Positions 44,928-52,609 of a stretch of DNA of 64,000 nt are shown here, in pieces. Origin of the DNA: Cellulomonas sp. RIT-PI-Y (GTDB lineage: Bacteria; Actinomycetota; Actinomycetes; Actinomycetales; Cellulomonadaceae). A program made the translations under genes and the position numbers. Every line of letters begins with the position of its first letter. Within the stretch, counting starts at the first letter, position 1. The stretch is taken from NCBI RefSeq assembly GCF_025642745.1, contig NZ_JANZKP010000009.1, positions 20,703 to 84,702 of the forward strand, written 5' to 3'. The notes below the pieces were generated by a model, which did not search any database, was not told where the DNA came from, and worked only from the letters and a program-made list of their open reading frames with translations.

Positions 44928-45872
44928 ATGCACGCCATCGGTGTGGACATCGGCGGGACCAAGATCGCCGCCGGTGTGGTGGACGAGGACGGCCGGATCA
45001 TCGCGAAGGTCCGCCGCGACACCGACCCCCGGGACTCCGACAGCGTCGACCGCGGCGTGATCGAGGCCTGCCGCGAGCTGATCGGCAGCCACGAGGTGGG
45101 CGCCATCGGTCTGGCCGCCCCCGGCTTCATCGGCTCGGACCAGGCCACCGTGCGCTTCACCCCGAACCTGCCCTGGCGCGACCACGCGCTGCGGGACATC
45201 GTCGCCGCCGAGCTCGGGTCGGAGATCGCGATCGTGGTGGAGAACGACGCGAACGCCGCTGGGTGGGCCGAGTTCCGGTTCGGCGCCGGTCGCGACGTCG
45301 ACGACATGCTCATGCTGACCATCGGCACCGGCCTCGGCGGCGCGGTCGTGGTGGGCGGCAACCTGGTCCGGGGCGCCTTCGGCGGTGCGGCCGAGGTCGG
45401 TCACATGCGGGTCGTCCCCGGTGGCCACTACTGCGGCTGCGGGCACGAGGGCTGCTGGGAGCAGTACGCCTCCGGCTCGGCGCTGGTCCGGGACGCGCAG
45501 TCCGCGCTGATCACCGAGCCCGCCCGTGGCACCCGGTTGCTGGAGCTGGCCGGCGGGGACGTGGAGGACCTGACCGGTCCGCAGGTCACCCGGGCCGCGC
45601 AGGAGGGCGACGCGCTCGCGGTCGAGCTGCTGGCGGAGCTGGGCCGCTGGATCGGCGAGGGCTCCGCGTCGGTCGGCGCGCTGCTGGACCCGGCGCTCGT
45701 GGTGATCGGCGGTGGCGTGAGCGCGGCCGGCGACCTGCTGCTGGACCCGGCCCGGCGCGGCTACATGGAGCAGCTGTTCGCCCGGGGGCACCGACCCGAG
45801 GCCCAGTTCGCCCTGGCCTCGATGGGCAACGACGCGGGGATCGTCGGCGCGGCCGACCTCGCCCGCCTCTGA
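44928..45872 (+). CDS. glk: ROK-family glucokinase
   Basis: This 314-residue sugar kinase has the ATP loop GVDIGGTKIAAGVVDEDG at the N-terminus, the catalytic Asp in VVENDANAAGWAEF (near residue 105), and the ROK zinc motif CGCGHEGCWEQYASGSAL (near 165). It most likely phosphorylates glucose released from beta-glucosides or other glucans. The ATG was chosen over a very long upstream frame because GGAAGCGGGGAAG lies just before it and the ATP loop is at the usual distance. Confidence 0.9.
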   Translation: MHAIGVDIGGTKIAAGVVDEDGRIIAKVRRDTDPRDSDSVDRGVIEACRELIGSHEVGAIGLAAPGFIGSDQATVRFTPNLPWRDHALRDIVAAELGSEIAIVVENDANAAGWAEFRFGAGRDVDDMLMLTIGTGLGGAVVVGGNLVRGAFGGAAEVGHMRVVPGGHYCGCGHEGCWEQYASGSALVRDAQSALITEPARGTRLLELAGGDVEDLTGPQVTRAAQEGDALAVELLAELGRWIGEGSASVGALLDPALVVIGGGVSAAGDLLLDPARRGYMEQLFARGHRPEAQFALASMGNDAGIVGAADLARL

Positions 45873-45890
45873 GCTCGGGCTCTTCCCGGT

Positions 45891-45947
45891 CGAGAGTGCA
45901 CGAACGCAGGGCTCCGACGCTCGTGAGCCGGCGTTCGTGCACTCTCG
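45891..45947. repeat. Long perfect intergenic palindrome
   Basis: CGAGAGTGCACGAACGC (45891-45907) pairs perfectly with its reverse complement at 45931-45947, and GGCTC/GAGCC forms an inner stem. It lies between the convergent glucokinase and a shortened ClbS/DfsB gene. Confidence 0.75.
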
Positions 45948-45959
45948 GCGGTGTGCGGG

Positions 45960-46289
45960 CTACGCGGATGGCGTGTGGTCGCGTAGCCAGCTGCGCAGGC
46001 GGTAGAACTCCTCGGCCAGTGCGCCCAACTCGTTCCAGGCATAGCCCGTTGCAGGGAAATCCGGTTCGTTGCCCGCGCCGCGGTCCTCGTGCCAGGACAG
46101 CACCTGCTCGAACCACCCGATCAGGTAGGCGACCAGGTCGGATGGGCTCATCACGGTGCCGGAGCGGTGTCCCGGCATACTCCGGTCCCCTGCGAGTCCG
46201 ACGGGGACGCGGGCGAGATCCCGGACCAGCTTGTCGTAGCTGTCGTCGATCGCACGCACCAGCTCGCCCTTATCCCGGGGGACAGCCAT
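45960..46289 (-). CDS. ClbS/DfsB-family protein, C-terminally short
   Basis: This 109-residue protein matches the first two thirds of ClbS/DfsB four-helix proteins: MAVPRDKGELVRAIDDSYDK, then MSPSDLVAYLIGWFEQVLSW and FPATGYAWNELGALAEEFYR. ClbS-type proteins are about 165-170 residues and hydrolyse or bind the DNA-damaging toxin colibactin; related members are resistance factors. Here the protein stops after LRSWLRDHTPSA, so the last helix region is missing. The break lies 13 bp from the palindrome at 45891-45947. The gene starts 4 bp after the MerR gene's stop. Confidence 0.75.
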   Translation of the reverse strand: MAVPRDKGELVRAIDDSYDKLVRDLARVPVGLAGDRSMPGHRSGTVMSPSDLVAYLIGWFEQVLSWHEDRGAGNEPDFPATGYAWNELGALAEEFYRLRSWLRDHTPSA

Positions 46290-46293
46290 CGGC

Positions 46294-47088
46294 TCAGCCC
46301 TCGATCGGGAAGCAGACCTCGGTGACCCAGTGCTCCGGGTCCGGGTCCTGGGTGGGTCCGACCCGGTAGACGTTGAACATCGCTCCGGTGCGCAGGTCAT
46401 GGGCGGCGATGTGGGCGCCGATCGCCTCGGTGACCTCGCCCATCCGCTCGTAGGAGCCGCGCAGGGTGGCGGTCACGATCCGGCGGTCCGGGAGGTCGTG
46501 ACCGCCCGGGGTGCCCGCGGGCACCTGCACCCAGACCTCGACGTCGGCGTCCTCGGCCTGGAACTGCTCGTCGTGGAAGGTCGCCCCGAACCGGGCGTCC
46601 GGCCGGAGGTGCGGTCCGGCCTGCGGCATCAGCTCCCGCCAGAGCGTGCCCTCGTCGGCATAGGACGGGATCGTGCGGCGCAGCGACAGCACGGTCATGG
46701 CGGGCAGGGTGGTCTCGGTGACGTCGACGGTGGGCATGGTGGGTTCCTCGATCCTGAGTCGGTCGAGTGCCATGAGCCGGTCGTCCAGCTCGCTCCGCTC
46801 CGTCAGCAGCGTGGTCCGCTGCTCGGACACCAGGGCGGCGACACTCGCCGGATCACCCCGCACCGCCAGCACCCGGCCGATGCTCTGCACCCCGAAGCCC
46901 GCAGCGCGCAGTCCGGTCACCAGCCGGGCGTCGGCGAGCTGCTCGGCCCGGTAGAACCGGTACCCGCTGTACTCGTCGACCTCCGCCGGGACCAGGATGC
47001 CGTGGTCGGCGTAGTGCCGGAGCATCCGCACGCTGATGAAGCTCAGGCGGGAGAACAGCCCGATCCGCAGCAGTCCGTCGTGATCCAT
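46294..47088 (-). CDS. MerR-family regulator with GyrI-like effector domain
   Basis: This 264-residue protein has an N-terminal MerR HTH (RIGLFSRLSFISVRMLRHYA then LVPAEVDEYSGYRFYRAEQL), a coiled-coil dimer helix (ALVSEQRTTLLTERSELDDR) and a C-terminal GyrI/BmrR-like domain that binds drugs (LWRELMPQAG, VEVWVQVPAG, RGSYERMGEVTEAIGAHI). It is the BmrR type of multidrug-responsive activator. It is co-transcribed with the ClbS/DfsB-like gene, suggesting it controls a response to a small toxic molecule. Confidence 0.9.
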   Translation of the reverse strand: MDHDGLLRIGLFSRLSFISVRMLRHYADHGILVPAEVDEYSGYRFYRAEQLADARLVTGLRAAGFGVQSIGRVLAVRGDPASVAALVSEQRTTLLTERSELDDRLMALDRLRIEEPTMPTVDVTETTLPAMTVLSLRRTIPSYADEGTLWRELMPQAGPHLRPDARFGATFHDEQFQAEDADVEVWVQVPAGTPGGHDLPDRRIVTATLRGSYERMGEVTEAIGAHIAAHDLRTGAMFNVYRVGPTQDPDPEHWVTEVCFPIEG

Positions 47089-47121
47089 CCCCTCAGGCCA
47101 CACCCTCACACCATGTCAGAC

Positions 47122-47661
47122 TCAAACGACGGCGCCGTCGTCGGCGCTGCCGTCGTCCCCGCCCTCGCGACGGTGCGGCATCCGCCAGAACAGCACCGCG
47201 AGCCCGGCCAGGAACACCACGCCGGAGGCCTGCATCAGGGATGCGGGCGCGCTCTTCCACCCGATCACCACGATCAGCCAGAAGATCGGCATCCCGCCGA
47301 CCGCCAGCCAGGCCACCGTGAGCAGCGGGTCGCCGCCGAACACCGGGGGAGCGGGCGGCGGGACGAAGTGCTCGGCCTCGTCGACCTCGCGCTCCGCAGC
47401 CTCGAACTGGGCCGTCGCGTCCCAGTCCCGTCCCTCGCTCCCGGCCGGTCGCACGACGCGTCGGTCGGAGACCCACGGCGCGACGGGGTAGGTTACGGCG
47501 GGACCGGGTGCGGCACCGCCGTCGTCGGTCGTGGTTCCGGACGGCTCGGTGGTGTCCCGCAGGTCGGCGACGATCTCGGCCCACTGCTCGTCTGTGACCG
47601 GTGCGTCGGACCGGCCCTCGTCGTCGCGGGGGGCGTCGTCGGCGGAGCGGTCGGGTGCCAT
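47122..47661 (-). CDS. Small membrane protein with long acidic N-terminus
   Basis: This 179-residue protein has about 105 acidic, low-complexity cytoplasmic residues (starting MAPDRSADDAPRDDEGRSDA) and two membrane helices (LLTVAWLAVGGMPIFWLIVV and LMQASGVVFLAGLAVLFW). No family is recognised. TAGAGT (minus strand, 47668-47673) lies 6 nt before the ATG, so it is probably leaderless. It is divergent from the PlsC-like gene. Confidence 0.75.
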   Translation of the reverse strand: MAPDRSADDAPRDDEGRSDAPVTDEQWAEIVADLRDTTEPSGTTTDDGGAAPGPAVTYPVAPWVSDRRVVRPAGSEGRDWDATAQFEAAEREVDEAEHFVPPPAPPVFGGDPLLTVAWLAVGGMPIFWLIVVIGWKSAPASLMQASGVVFLAGLAVLFWRMPHRREGGDDGSADDGAVV

Positions 47662-47723
47662 GCCCTCACTCTAGGTGGGGTGCGGTCGCCACTGTCCCGC
47701 AGTCCAGGTCGAGAGGTGTCAGG

Positions 47724-48509
47724 TTGTTCTACTGGTTGATGAAGCGGGTGCTCATCGGCCCGCTGCTGCACCTGCTGTTCCGGCCCTGGGTGCGTGGAGC
47801 GGAGAACGTCCCGAGCAGCGGCGGCGCGATCCTGGCCAGCAACCACCTCGCGGTGGTCGACTCCTTCTTCCTGCCCTTGGTGCTGGACCGGGAGATCGTC
47901 TTCATCGGCAAGAACGAGTACTTCACCGGCCGGGGGCTCAAGGGCCGGCTGACCGCGGGCTTCATGCGCGGGGTCGGCACCATCCCGGTGGACCGCTCCG
48001 GCGGCAAGGCCTCCGAGGCGGCGCTGCGCACCGGGCTGAAGCGGCTGGAGGACGGTGACCTGTTCGGCATCTACCCCGAGGGCACCCGCAGCCCCGACGG
48101 CCGGCTGTACCGCGGCAAGACCGGTGTCGCCCGGCTGGCGCTGGAGTCCGGCGCCCCGGTGATCCCGATCGCGATGATCGACACCGACAAGGCCCAGCCG
48201 CTCGGCCAGCGCCTGCCGCACCCGCGCCGGATCGGCGTGGTGATCGGTGAGCCGCTCGACTTCAGCCGCTACAAGGGCATGGAGAACGACCGCTTCATCC
48301 TGCGCTCGGTCACCGACGAGATCATGTACGCCCTGATGAGCATCTCCGGCCAGGAGTACGTGGACATCTACGCCGCGACCCAGAAGGCGCGGATCGCCAC
48401 CGGTCACCCGGACGCCGCGAGCGCTGCCGCCGCGGCCGCCCCCGGTGGTCGCGAGGTCCCCGATGTCCAGGTGCCGGTCCCGCCGGAGGACGACGCGCCC
48501 GCTCAGTAG
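47724..48509 (+). CDS. 1-acyl-sn-glycerol-3-phosphate acyltransferase (PlsC-like)
   Basis: This 261-residue membrane-associated acyltransferase makes phosphatidic acid from lysophosphatidate. Catalytic NHLAVVDSFF (HX4D, near residue 38), GTIPVDRSGG, and YPEGTRSPDGRLYRGKTGVA (near 115) are present. The TTG at 47724 is the likely start: GAGAGG lies 7 nt upstream and homologous proteins begin MFYWLMKR. An ATG at 47739 is the alternative. The C-terminal 30 residues are Ala/Pro-rich. It is the first of three genes on this strand leading to PPi-PFK and DAHP synthase. Confidence 0.9.
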   Translation: MFYWLMKRVLIGPLLHLLFRPWVRGAENVPSSGGAILASNHLAVVDSFFLPLVLDREIVFIGKNEYFTGRGLKGRLTAGFMRGVGTIPVDRSGGKASEAALRTGLKRLEDGDLFGIYPEGTRSPDGRLYRGKTGVARLALESGAPVIPIAMIDTDKAQPLGQRLPHPRRIGVVIGEPLDFSRYKGMENDRFILRSVTDEIMYALMSISGQEYVDIYAATQKARIATGHPDAASAAAAAAPGGREVPDVQVPVPPEDDAPAQ

Positions 48510-48613
48510 GATGTGAGCGCCGGGACCTCGGTCCTGGATTCGATCCCGCCCGATGGCCTTCAGTGGCCCGGGCAGAACGCCCAGCTGTGCAGTTCCAACG
48601 AGAGGTGTGTCTC

Positions 48614-49834
48614 ATGTCGGTTCGTCGCGTCGCGCTCCTGACCGCGGGTGGCTTCGCTCCGTGCCTGTCCTCGGCCGTCGGTGGCCTGATCGAGCGGTAC
48701 ACCGAGATCGCTCCCGAGATCGAGATCATCGCCTATGAGCACGGCTACTACGGGCTGCTCAAGGGCCAGAAGATCGTCGTCTCCGACGAGGTCCGCAAGA
48801 AGGCCGGTGTGCTGCACCGCTTCGGCGGCTCGCCGATCGGCAACTCGCGCGTGAAGCTCACCAACCAGGCGGACTGCGTCAAGCGCGGTCTCGTCCAGGA
48901 GGGCGAGGACCCGCTGCAGGTCGCCGCCGAGCAGCTCAAGGCCGACGGCGTGGACGTCCTGCACACCATCGGCGGCGACGACACCAACACCACCGCCGCC
49001 GACCTGGCCGCCTACCTGGCCGAGAACGACTACGACCTGACCGTCGTGGGTCTGCCCAAGACCATCGACAACGACGTGATCCCGATCCGGCAGTCGCTGG
49101 GCGCCTGGACCGCCGCCGAGGAGGCCGCGGGCTTCGCGGCGAACATCATCGGCGAGCACCGCTCCGGCCCGCGCATGCTGATCGTGCACGAGGTCATGGG
49201 TCGGCACTGCGGCTGGCTGACCGCCGCCGCCGCGGTCGAGTACCGCAAGTGGCTCGACCAGCAGGAGTGGCTGCCGGAGATCGGCCTGTCCAAGGAGCGG
49301 TGGGACATCCACGCGGTGTTCGTGCCCGAGGCCGCGATCGACATCGACGCCGAGGCCGCCCGCCTGCGCACGATCATGGACGAGCAGGGCAACGTCAACA
49401 TCTTCCTGTCCGAGGGCGCCGGCATGCACGAGATCGTCGAGCAGCTGGAGGCCTCCGGCCAGGAGGTCGGCCGGGACGCCTTCGGCCACGTCAAGCTGGA
49501 CACGATCAACCCCGGCGCCTGGTTCGCGAAGCAGTTCGCGGAGAAGCTCGGTGCGGAGAAGGTCATGGTCCAGAAGTCGGGCTACTACTCCCGGGCCGCC
49601 GCGGCGAACGCCGAGGACCTGCGCCTGATCAAGTCCATGACCGACCTGGCCGTGGAGTGCGCCCTCAAGGGCGAGCCCGGCGTGATCGGCCACGACGAGG
49701 AGGACGGCGACCGGCTCAAGGCCATCGCCTTCCCGCGGATCGCCGGTGGCAAGCCCTTCGACATCAGCCAGCCGTGGTTCGGCGCGATGCTGTCGGAGAT
49801 CGGCCAGCCGCTGGTGCCCGCGAGCCACTCGTGA
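48614..49834 (+). CDS. pfp: 6-phosphofructokinase, pyrophosphate type by motif
   Basis: This 406-residue phosphofructokinase carries HTIGGDDTNTTAADL near residue 120 and LPKTIDND near 145. The second Asp of GGDD and the Lys of PKTIDND are the two residues that mark PPi-dependent enzymes; ATP-dependent ones have GGDGS and PGTIDND. MGRHCGWLTA is the fructose-6-phosphate region. It would run reversible glycolysis/gluconeogenesis with PPi. GAGAGG lies before the ATG. DAHP synthase follows with a 4-bp overlap. Confidence 0.92.
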   Translation: MSVRRVALLTAGGFAPCLSSAVGGLIERYTEIAPEIEIIAYEHGYYGLLKGQKIVVSDEVRKKAGVLHRFGGSPIGNSRVKLTNQADCVKRGLVQEGEDPLQVAAEQLKADGVDVLHTIGGDDTNTTAADLAAYLAENDYDLTVVGLPKTIDNDVIPIRQSLGAWTAAEEAAGFAANIIGEHRSGPRMLIVHEVMGRHCGWLTAAAAVEYRKWLDQQEWLPEIGLSKERWDIHAVFVPEAAIDIDAEAARLRTIMDEQGNVNIFLSEGAGMHEIVEQLEASGQEVGRDAFGHVKLDTINPGAWFAKQFAEKLGAEKVMVQKSGYYSRAAAANAEDLRLIKSMTDLAVECALKGEPGVIGHDEEDGDRLKAIAFPRIAGGKPFDISQPWFGAMLSEIGQPLVPASHS

Positions 49835-51183
49835 GCGTGGAGCCGGACCCGCGCACGCTCGCGGGTCTGGACGCCTGGCGCTCGCTGGACGCCGCACAGC
49901 AGCCCGCCTGGCCGGACGCGGCGGCCCTCGACCGGGTCACCGACCGGCTGGCCGCGCTGCCGCCCCTGGTGTTCGCCGGTGAGGCCGATGCGCTGCGGGC
50001 CCAGCTCGCCGCGGCCGGTCGCGGTGAGGCGTTCCTGCTCCAGGGCGGGGACTGCGCGGAGACCTTCGCCGAGGCCACCGCGGACAACATCCGCGGCAAG
50101 ATCATGACCATCCTGCAGATGGCCGTGGTCCTCACCTACGGCGCCAGCCTGCCGGTGATCAAGATGGGCCGGATGGCGGGGCAGTACGCCAAGCCGCGGT
50201 CCTCCAACGAGGAGACCCGCGACGGTGTCACGCTCCCGGCGTTCCGGGGCGACATCATCAACGGCTTCGAGTTCACCGAGGCGTCCCGCACCCCGGACCC
50301 GCAGCGGCTGCTGGAGGCGTACCACACGTCCTCGGCGACGCTGAACCTGATCCGCGCGTTCACCACCGGCGGCTTCGCGTCGCTGTTGCGGGTGCACGAG
50401 TGGAACCGGGGCTTCATGGCCAACCCGGCCTACTCCCGCTACGAGGAGATCGCCGCGGAGATCGACCGCGCGATCCGGTTCATGGCCGCGTGCGGCGCCG
50501 ACTTCGACGCCCTGCGCACGGTGGACTTCTACTCCTCGCACGAGGGTCTGCTGCTGGATTACGAGCGGCCGCTCACCCGGATCGACTCCCGGACCGGGCT
50601 GCCCTACGACTGCTCGGCTCACTTCCTGTGGATCGGGGAGCGCACCCGGCAGCTGTCCGGCGCCCACGTCGACTACTTCGCCCGGGTCCAGAACCCGCTC
50701 GGCGTGAAGCTCGGCCCCGGCACCACCGCGGACGACGCGCTGGCGCTGATGGACCGGCTCAACCCGAGCGGCGAGCCCGGCCGGATCACCTTCATCACCC
50801 GGATGGGGGCCTCGCGGATCCGCGACGTCCTGCCCGGCCTGGTGGAGAAGGTCACCGCCGACGGCCGTCCGGTCACCTGGGTCTGCGACCCGATGCACGG
50901 CAACACCATCACGGCGTCCAGCGGGTACAAGACCCGCCGGTTCTCCGATGTGATGGACGAGGTCACCGGCTTCTTCGACGTGCACCACGCGCTGGGCACC
51001 GTCCCCGGCGGGCTGCACATGGAGCTCACCGGCGACGACGTCACCGAGGTGCTCGGCGGCGCGGAGGAGATCGACGACGAGGGGCTCGCCCGTCGTTACG
51101 AGACCCTGGTCGACCCGCGGCTGAACCACCAGCAGTCGCTGGAGCTGGCCTTCCAGGTCGCGGAGCTGCTCCGTCGGCACTGA
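49831..51183 (+). CDS. aroG: 3-deoxy-7-phosphoheptulonate synthase, class II
   Basis: This 450-residue enzyme starts the shikimate pathway. It is the class II (plant/actinobacterial) type, with LLQGGDCAETFAEATADNI near residue 65, KMGRMAGQYAKPRS near 110, YSSHEGLLLDYE, and metal-site HCM-type region WVCDPMHGNTI near 350. The GTG at 49831 overlaps the PPi-PFK stop (GTGA). A hairpin terminator follows. The order PlsC-like then DAHP synthase is conserved around Rv2178c-Rv2182c. Confidence 0.93.
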   Translation: MSVEPDPRTLAGLDAWRSLDAAQQPAWPDAAALDRVTDRLAALPPLVFAGEADALRAQLAAAGRGEAFLLQGGDCAETFAEATADNIRGKIMTILQMAVVLTYGASLPVIKMGRMAGQYAKPRSSNEETRDGVTLPAFRGDIINGFEFTEASRTPDPQRLLEAYHTSSATLNLIRAFTTGGFASLLRVHEWNRGFMANPAYSRYEEIAAEIDRAIRFMAACGADFDALRTVDFYSSHEGLLLDYERPLTRIDSRTGLPYDCSAHFLWIGERTRQLSGAHVDYFARVQNPLGVKLGPGTTADDALALMDRLNPSGEPGRITFITRMGASRIRDVLPGLVEKVTADGRPVTWVCDPMHGNTITASSGYKTRRFSDVMDEVTGFFDVHHALGTVPGGLHMELTGDDVTEVLGGAEEIDDEGLARRYETLVDPRLNHQQSLELAFQVAELLRRH

Positions 51184-51202
51184 GCCATGCGCACCGAACG
51201 AG

Positions 51203-51235
51203 GCAGGGGCCGGGTCATCGTGACCCGGCCCCTGC
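51203..51235 (+). terminator. Hairpin terminator after DAHP synthase
   Basis: GCAGGGGCCGGGTCA (51203-51217) and TGACCCGGCCCCTGC (51221-51235) form perfect 15-bp arms around a TCG loop. Confidence 0.85.
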
Positions 51236-51318
51236 TGCGTGGTCCCGCGTGTGCCGGAGCCGCGGATGTCGCACCGGTGCCGCTGAGGTCGGCGGTGGGC
51301 GCCGAGGTCAGCGGGGCG

Positions 51319-51332
51319 TGCCCACGTGGGCA
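51319..51332. repeat. 14-bp perfect palindrome in a convergent gap
   Basis: TGCCCACGTGGGCA is a perfect palindrome, and GGGGC and GCCCC flank it, with GAGGTCGGC repeats around. It lies between the DAHP synthase terminator and the end of the EIIB gene. Confidence 0.5.
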
Positions 51333-51380
51333 GCTTGCCCCGAGGTCGGCATGTGGCCGGCCGGTCGGCGGGATGGCGCG

Positions 51381-51629
51381 TCAGGCGTCCAGCAGCTCGC
51401 GGACCGCGCGGCTGACCGGCATCGCGCGGGCACCCAGCGCGACCTGGAACTGCCCGCCCTGCACCAGCACCATCGCCACCTCGTCCAGCGCGGTGAGCGC
51501 CTCGTCATCGCGGGCGTCCCAGTCCCGGAGCACCAGGCGGAGGCGACTCCAGCAGGATGTCACCTCGGTGACGTTCTCCGGTCCGCCGACCAGAGCCAGC
51601 ACGGTGGCCGCCAGGGTGTGATCGTCCAT
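51381..51629 (-). CDS. Stand-alone PTS EIIB domain (glucose family)
   Basis: This 82-residue protein is a single EIIB domain: VLALVGGPENVTEVTSCWSR with the phosphorylated Cys26 in the T-x-C-x-x-R-L-R context, then VLVQGGQFQVALG. It lacks EIIA and EIIC. It is the last gene of the beta-glucoside operon, 34 bp after the antiterminator gene, although the EIIBCA protein upstream already has its own EIIB. A role in phosphorelay to a separate EIIC or in regulating the antiterminator is possible. Confidence 0.8.
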   Translation of the reverse strand: MDDHTLAATVLALVGGPENVTEVTSCWSRLRLVLRDWDARDDEALTALDEVAMVLVQGGQFQVALGARAMPVSRAVRELLDA

Positions 51630-51663
51630 GGTTCCGGGCTCCCTCGCCGTCGGGACGTGGTGG

Positions 51664-52503
51664 TCAGGACACCGCGCCGGTGAGCCGGGCGATGTGCAGG
51701 GTGAGGTAGAGCATCTCGTCGCCGCTGATCCGCCAGTCGAAGCGCTCGGTCAGCAGGTCGCGGACCGCTTCCGCGCTGGCGTAGGCGCGCGGGTGCTGAC
51801 GGCGGACGGTGTCGGTGAGCACGCCCTGCTGGTCCTCCAGCATCACCCCGCGCTGCTGGCGCACCACCAGGTAGCGCAGGTGGGTGATGAACCGGGCGAC
51901 GTCCAGCGACTCCTCGTCCAGCGCGAGGCCGAGCTGTTCGCGGAGGATGCCGAGCACCGCGCCGAACACCTCGGTCATCTCCATCGTCCGGCTGAGGTCG
52001 TCCGCGCCGAACTGCGCGTTGACGAAGTGCAGGGCGAGCGGCACGGCCTCCAGCTGGGGGAGTTCGACGCCGGTGCGACTGCGGATCAGCTCCAGAGCCT
52101 CCCGGGCGAAGGCCACCTCGCGCGGGTAGAGGTGCAGCACCTCCCACTGCAGGGGGTAGGTGATGGTGAGGCCCTCGGAAGCACGGTGCAGGGCGAACAC
52201 GATGTGGTCGGCCAGCGGGATGATCACGTGCGAGTCGATCTGGGTGCCCAGGCGCTGGCGAGCCAGGTCGACGATCTCCTGGGTGAGGTCGATCCGTTCG
52301 GCCGGGATCTCCTCCACCAGCGCGGCGATCCGCTCCGGGGTGGTCGACCCGCCGGGGACGAAGGTGCGTTCCACCTCGTCCGGGCGCACGTCGTCGCCCG
52401 GCCGGGTCTGGAAGCCGAGTCCCTTGCCCATCAGCACGAACTCCTGGCCGCGGTCGTCCGCGGCCAGCAGCACGTTGTTGTTGAAGACCTTGGTGACCTG
52501 CAC
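51664..52503 (-). CDS. licT: BglG/LicT-family transcriptional antiterminator
   Basis: This 279-residue protein has the N-terminal RNA-binding CAT domain (MQVTKVFNNNVLLAADDRGQ then FVLMGKGLGFQTRPGDDV) and two PRDs. Their conserved histidines are seen in PLADHIVFALHR, VPLALHFVNAQF, ARFITHLRYLVV and MLYLTLHIARL. The phosphorylation state set by HPr and the EIIB domain decides whether it binds RAT hairpins and stops termination. Two RAT/terminator sites are present, at 54653-54741 and 54889-54956. It is transcribed after its target EIIBCA gene. Confidence 0.93.
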   Translation of the reverse strand: MQVTKVFNNNVLLAADDRGQEFVLMGKGLGFQTRPGDDVRPDEVERTFVPGGSTTPERIAALVEEIPAERIDLTQEIVDLARQRLGTQIDSHVIIPLADHIVFALHRASEGLTITYPLQWEVLHLYPREVAFAREALELIRSRTGVELPQLEAVPLALHFVNAQFGADDLSRTMEMTEVFGAVLGILREQLGLALDEESLDVARFITHLRYLVVRQQRGVMLEDQQGVLTDTVRRQHPRAYASAEAVRDLLTERFDWRISGDEMLYLTLHIARLTGAVS

Positions 52504-52609
52504 CTGCGCTCCGATTCACTGGTGACACGCCGGTGTCCGGAGCCGCGAGGCCCGGGACACCGGCGTTCGGCATGCGGCTACCGGATGGTATCCGGCTCCG
52601 CTGTCAGGA

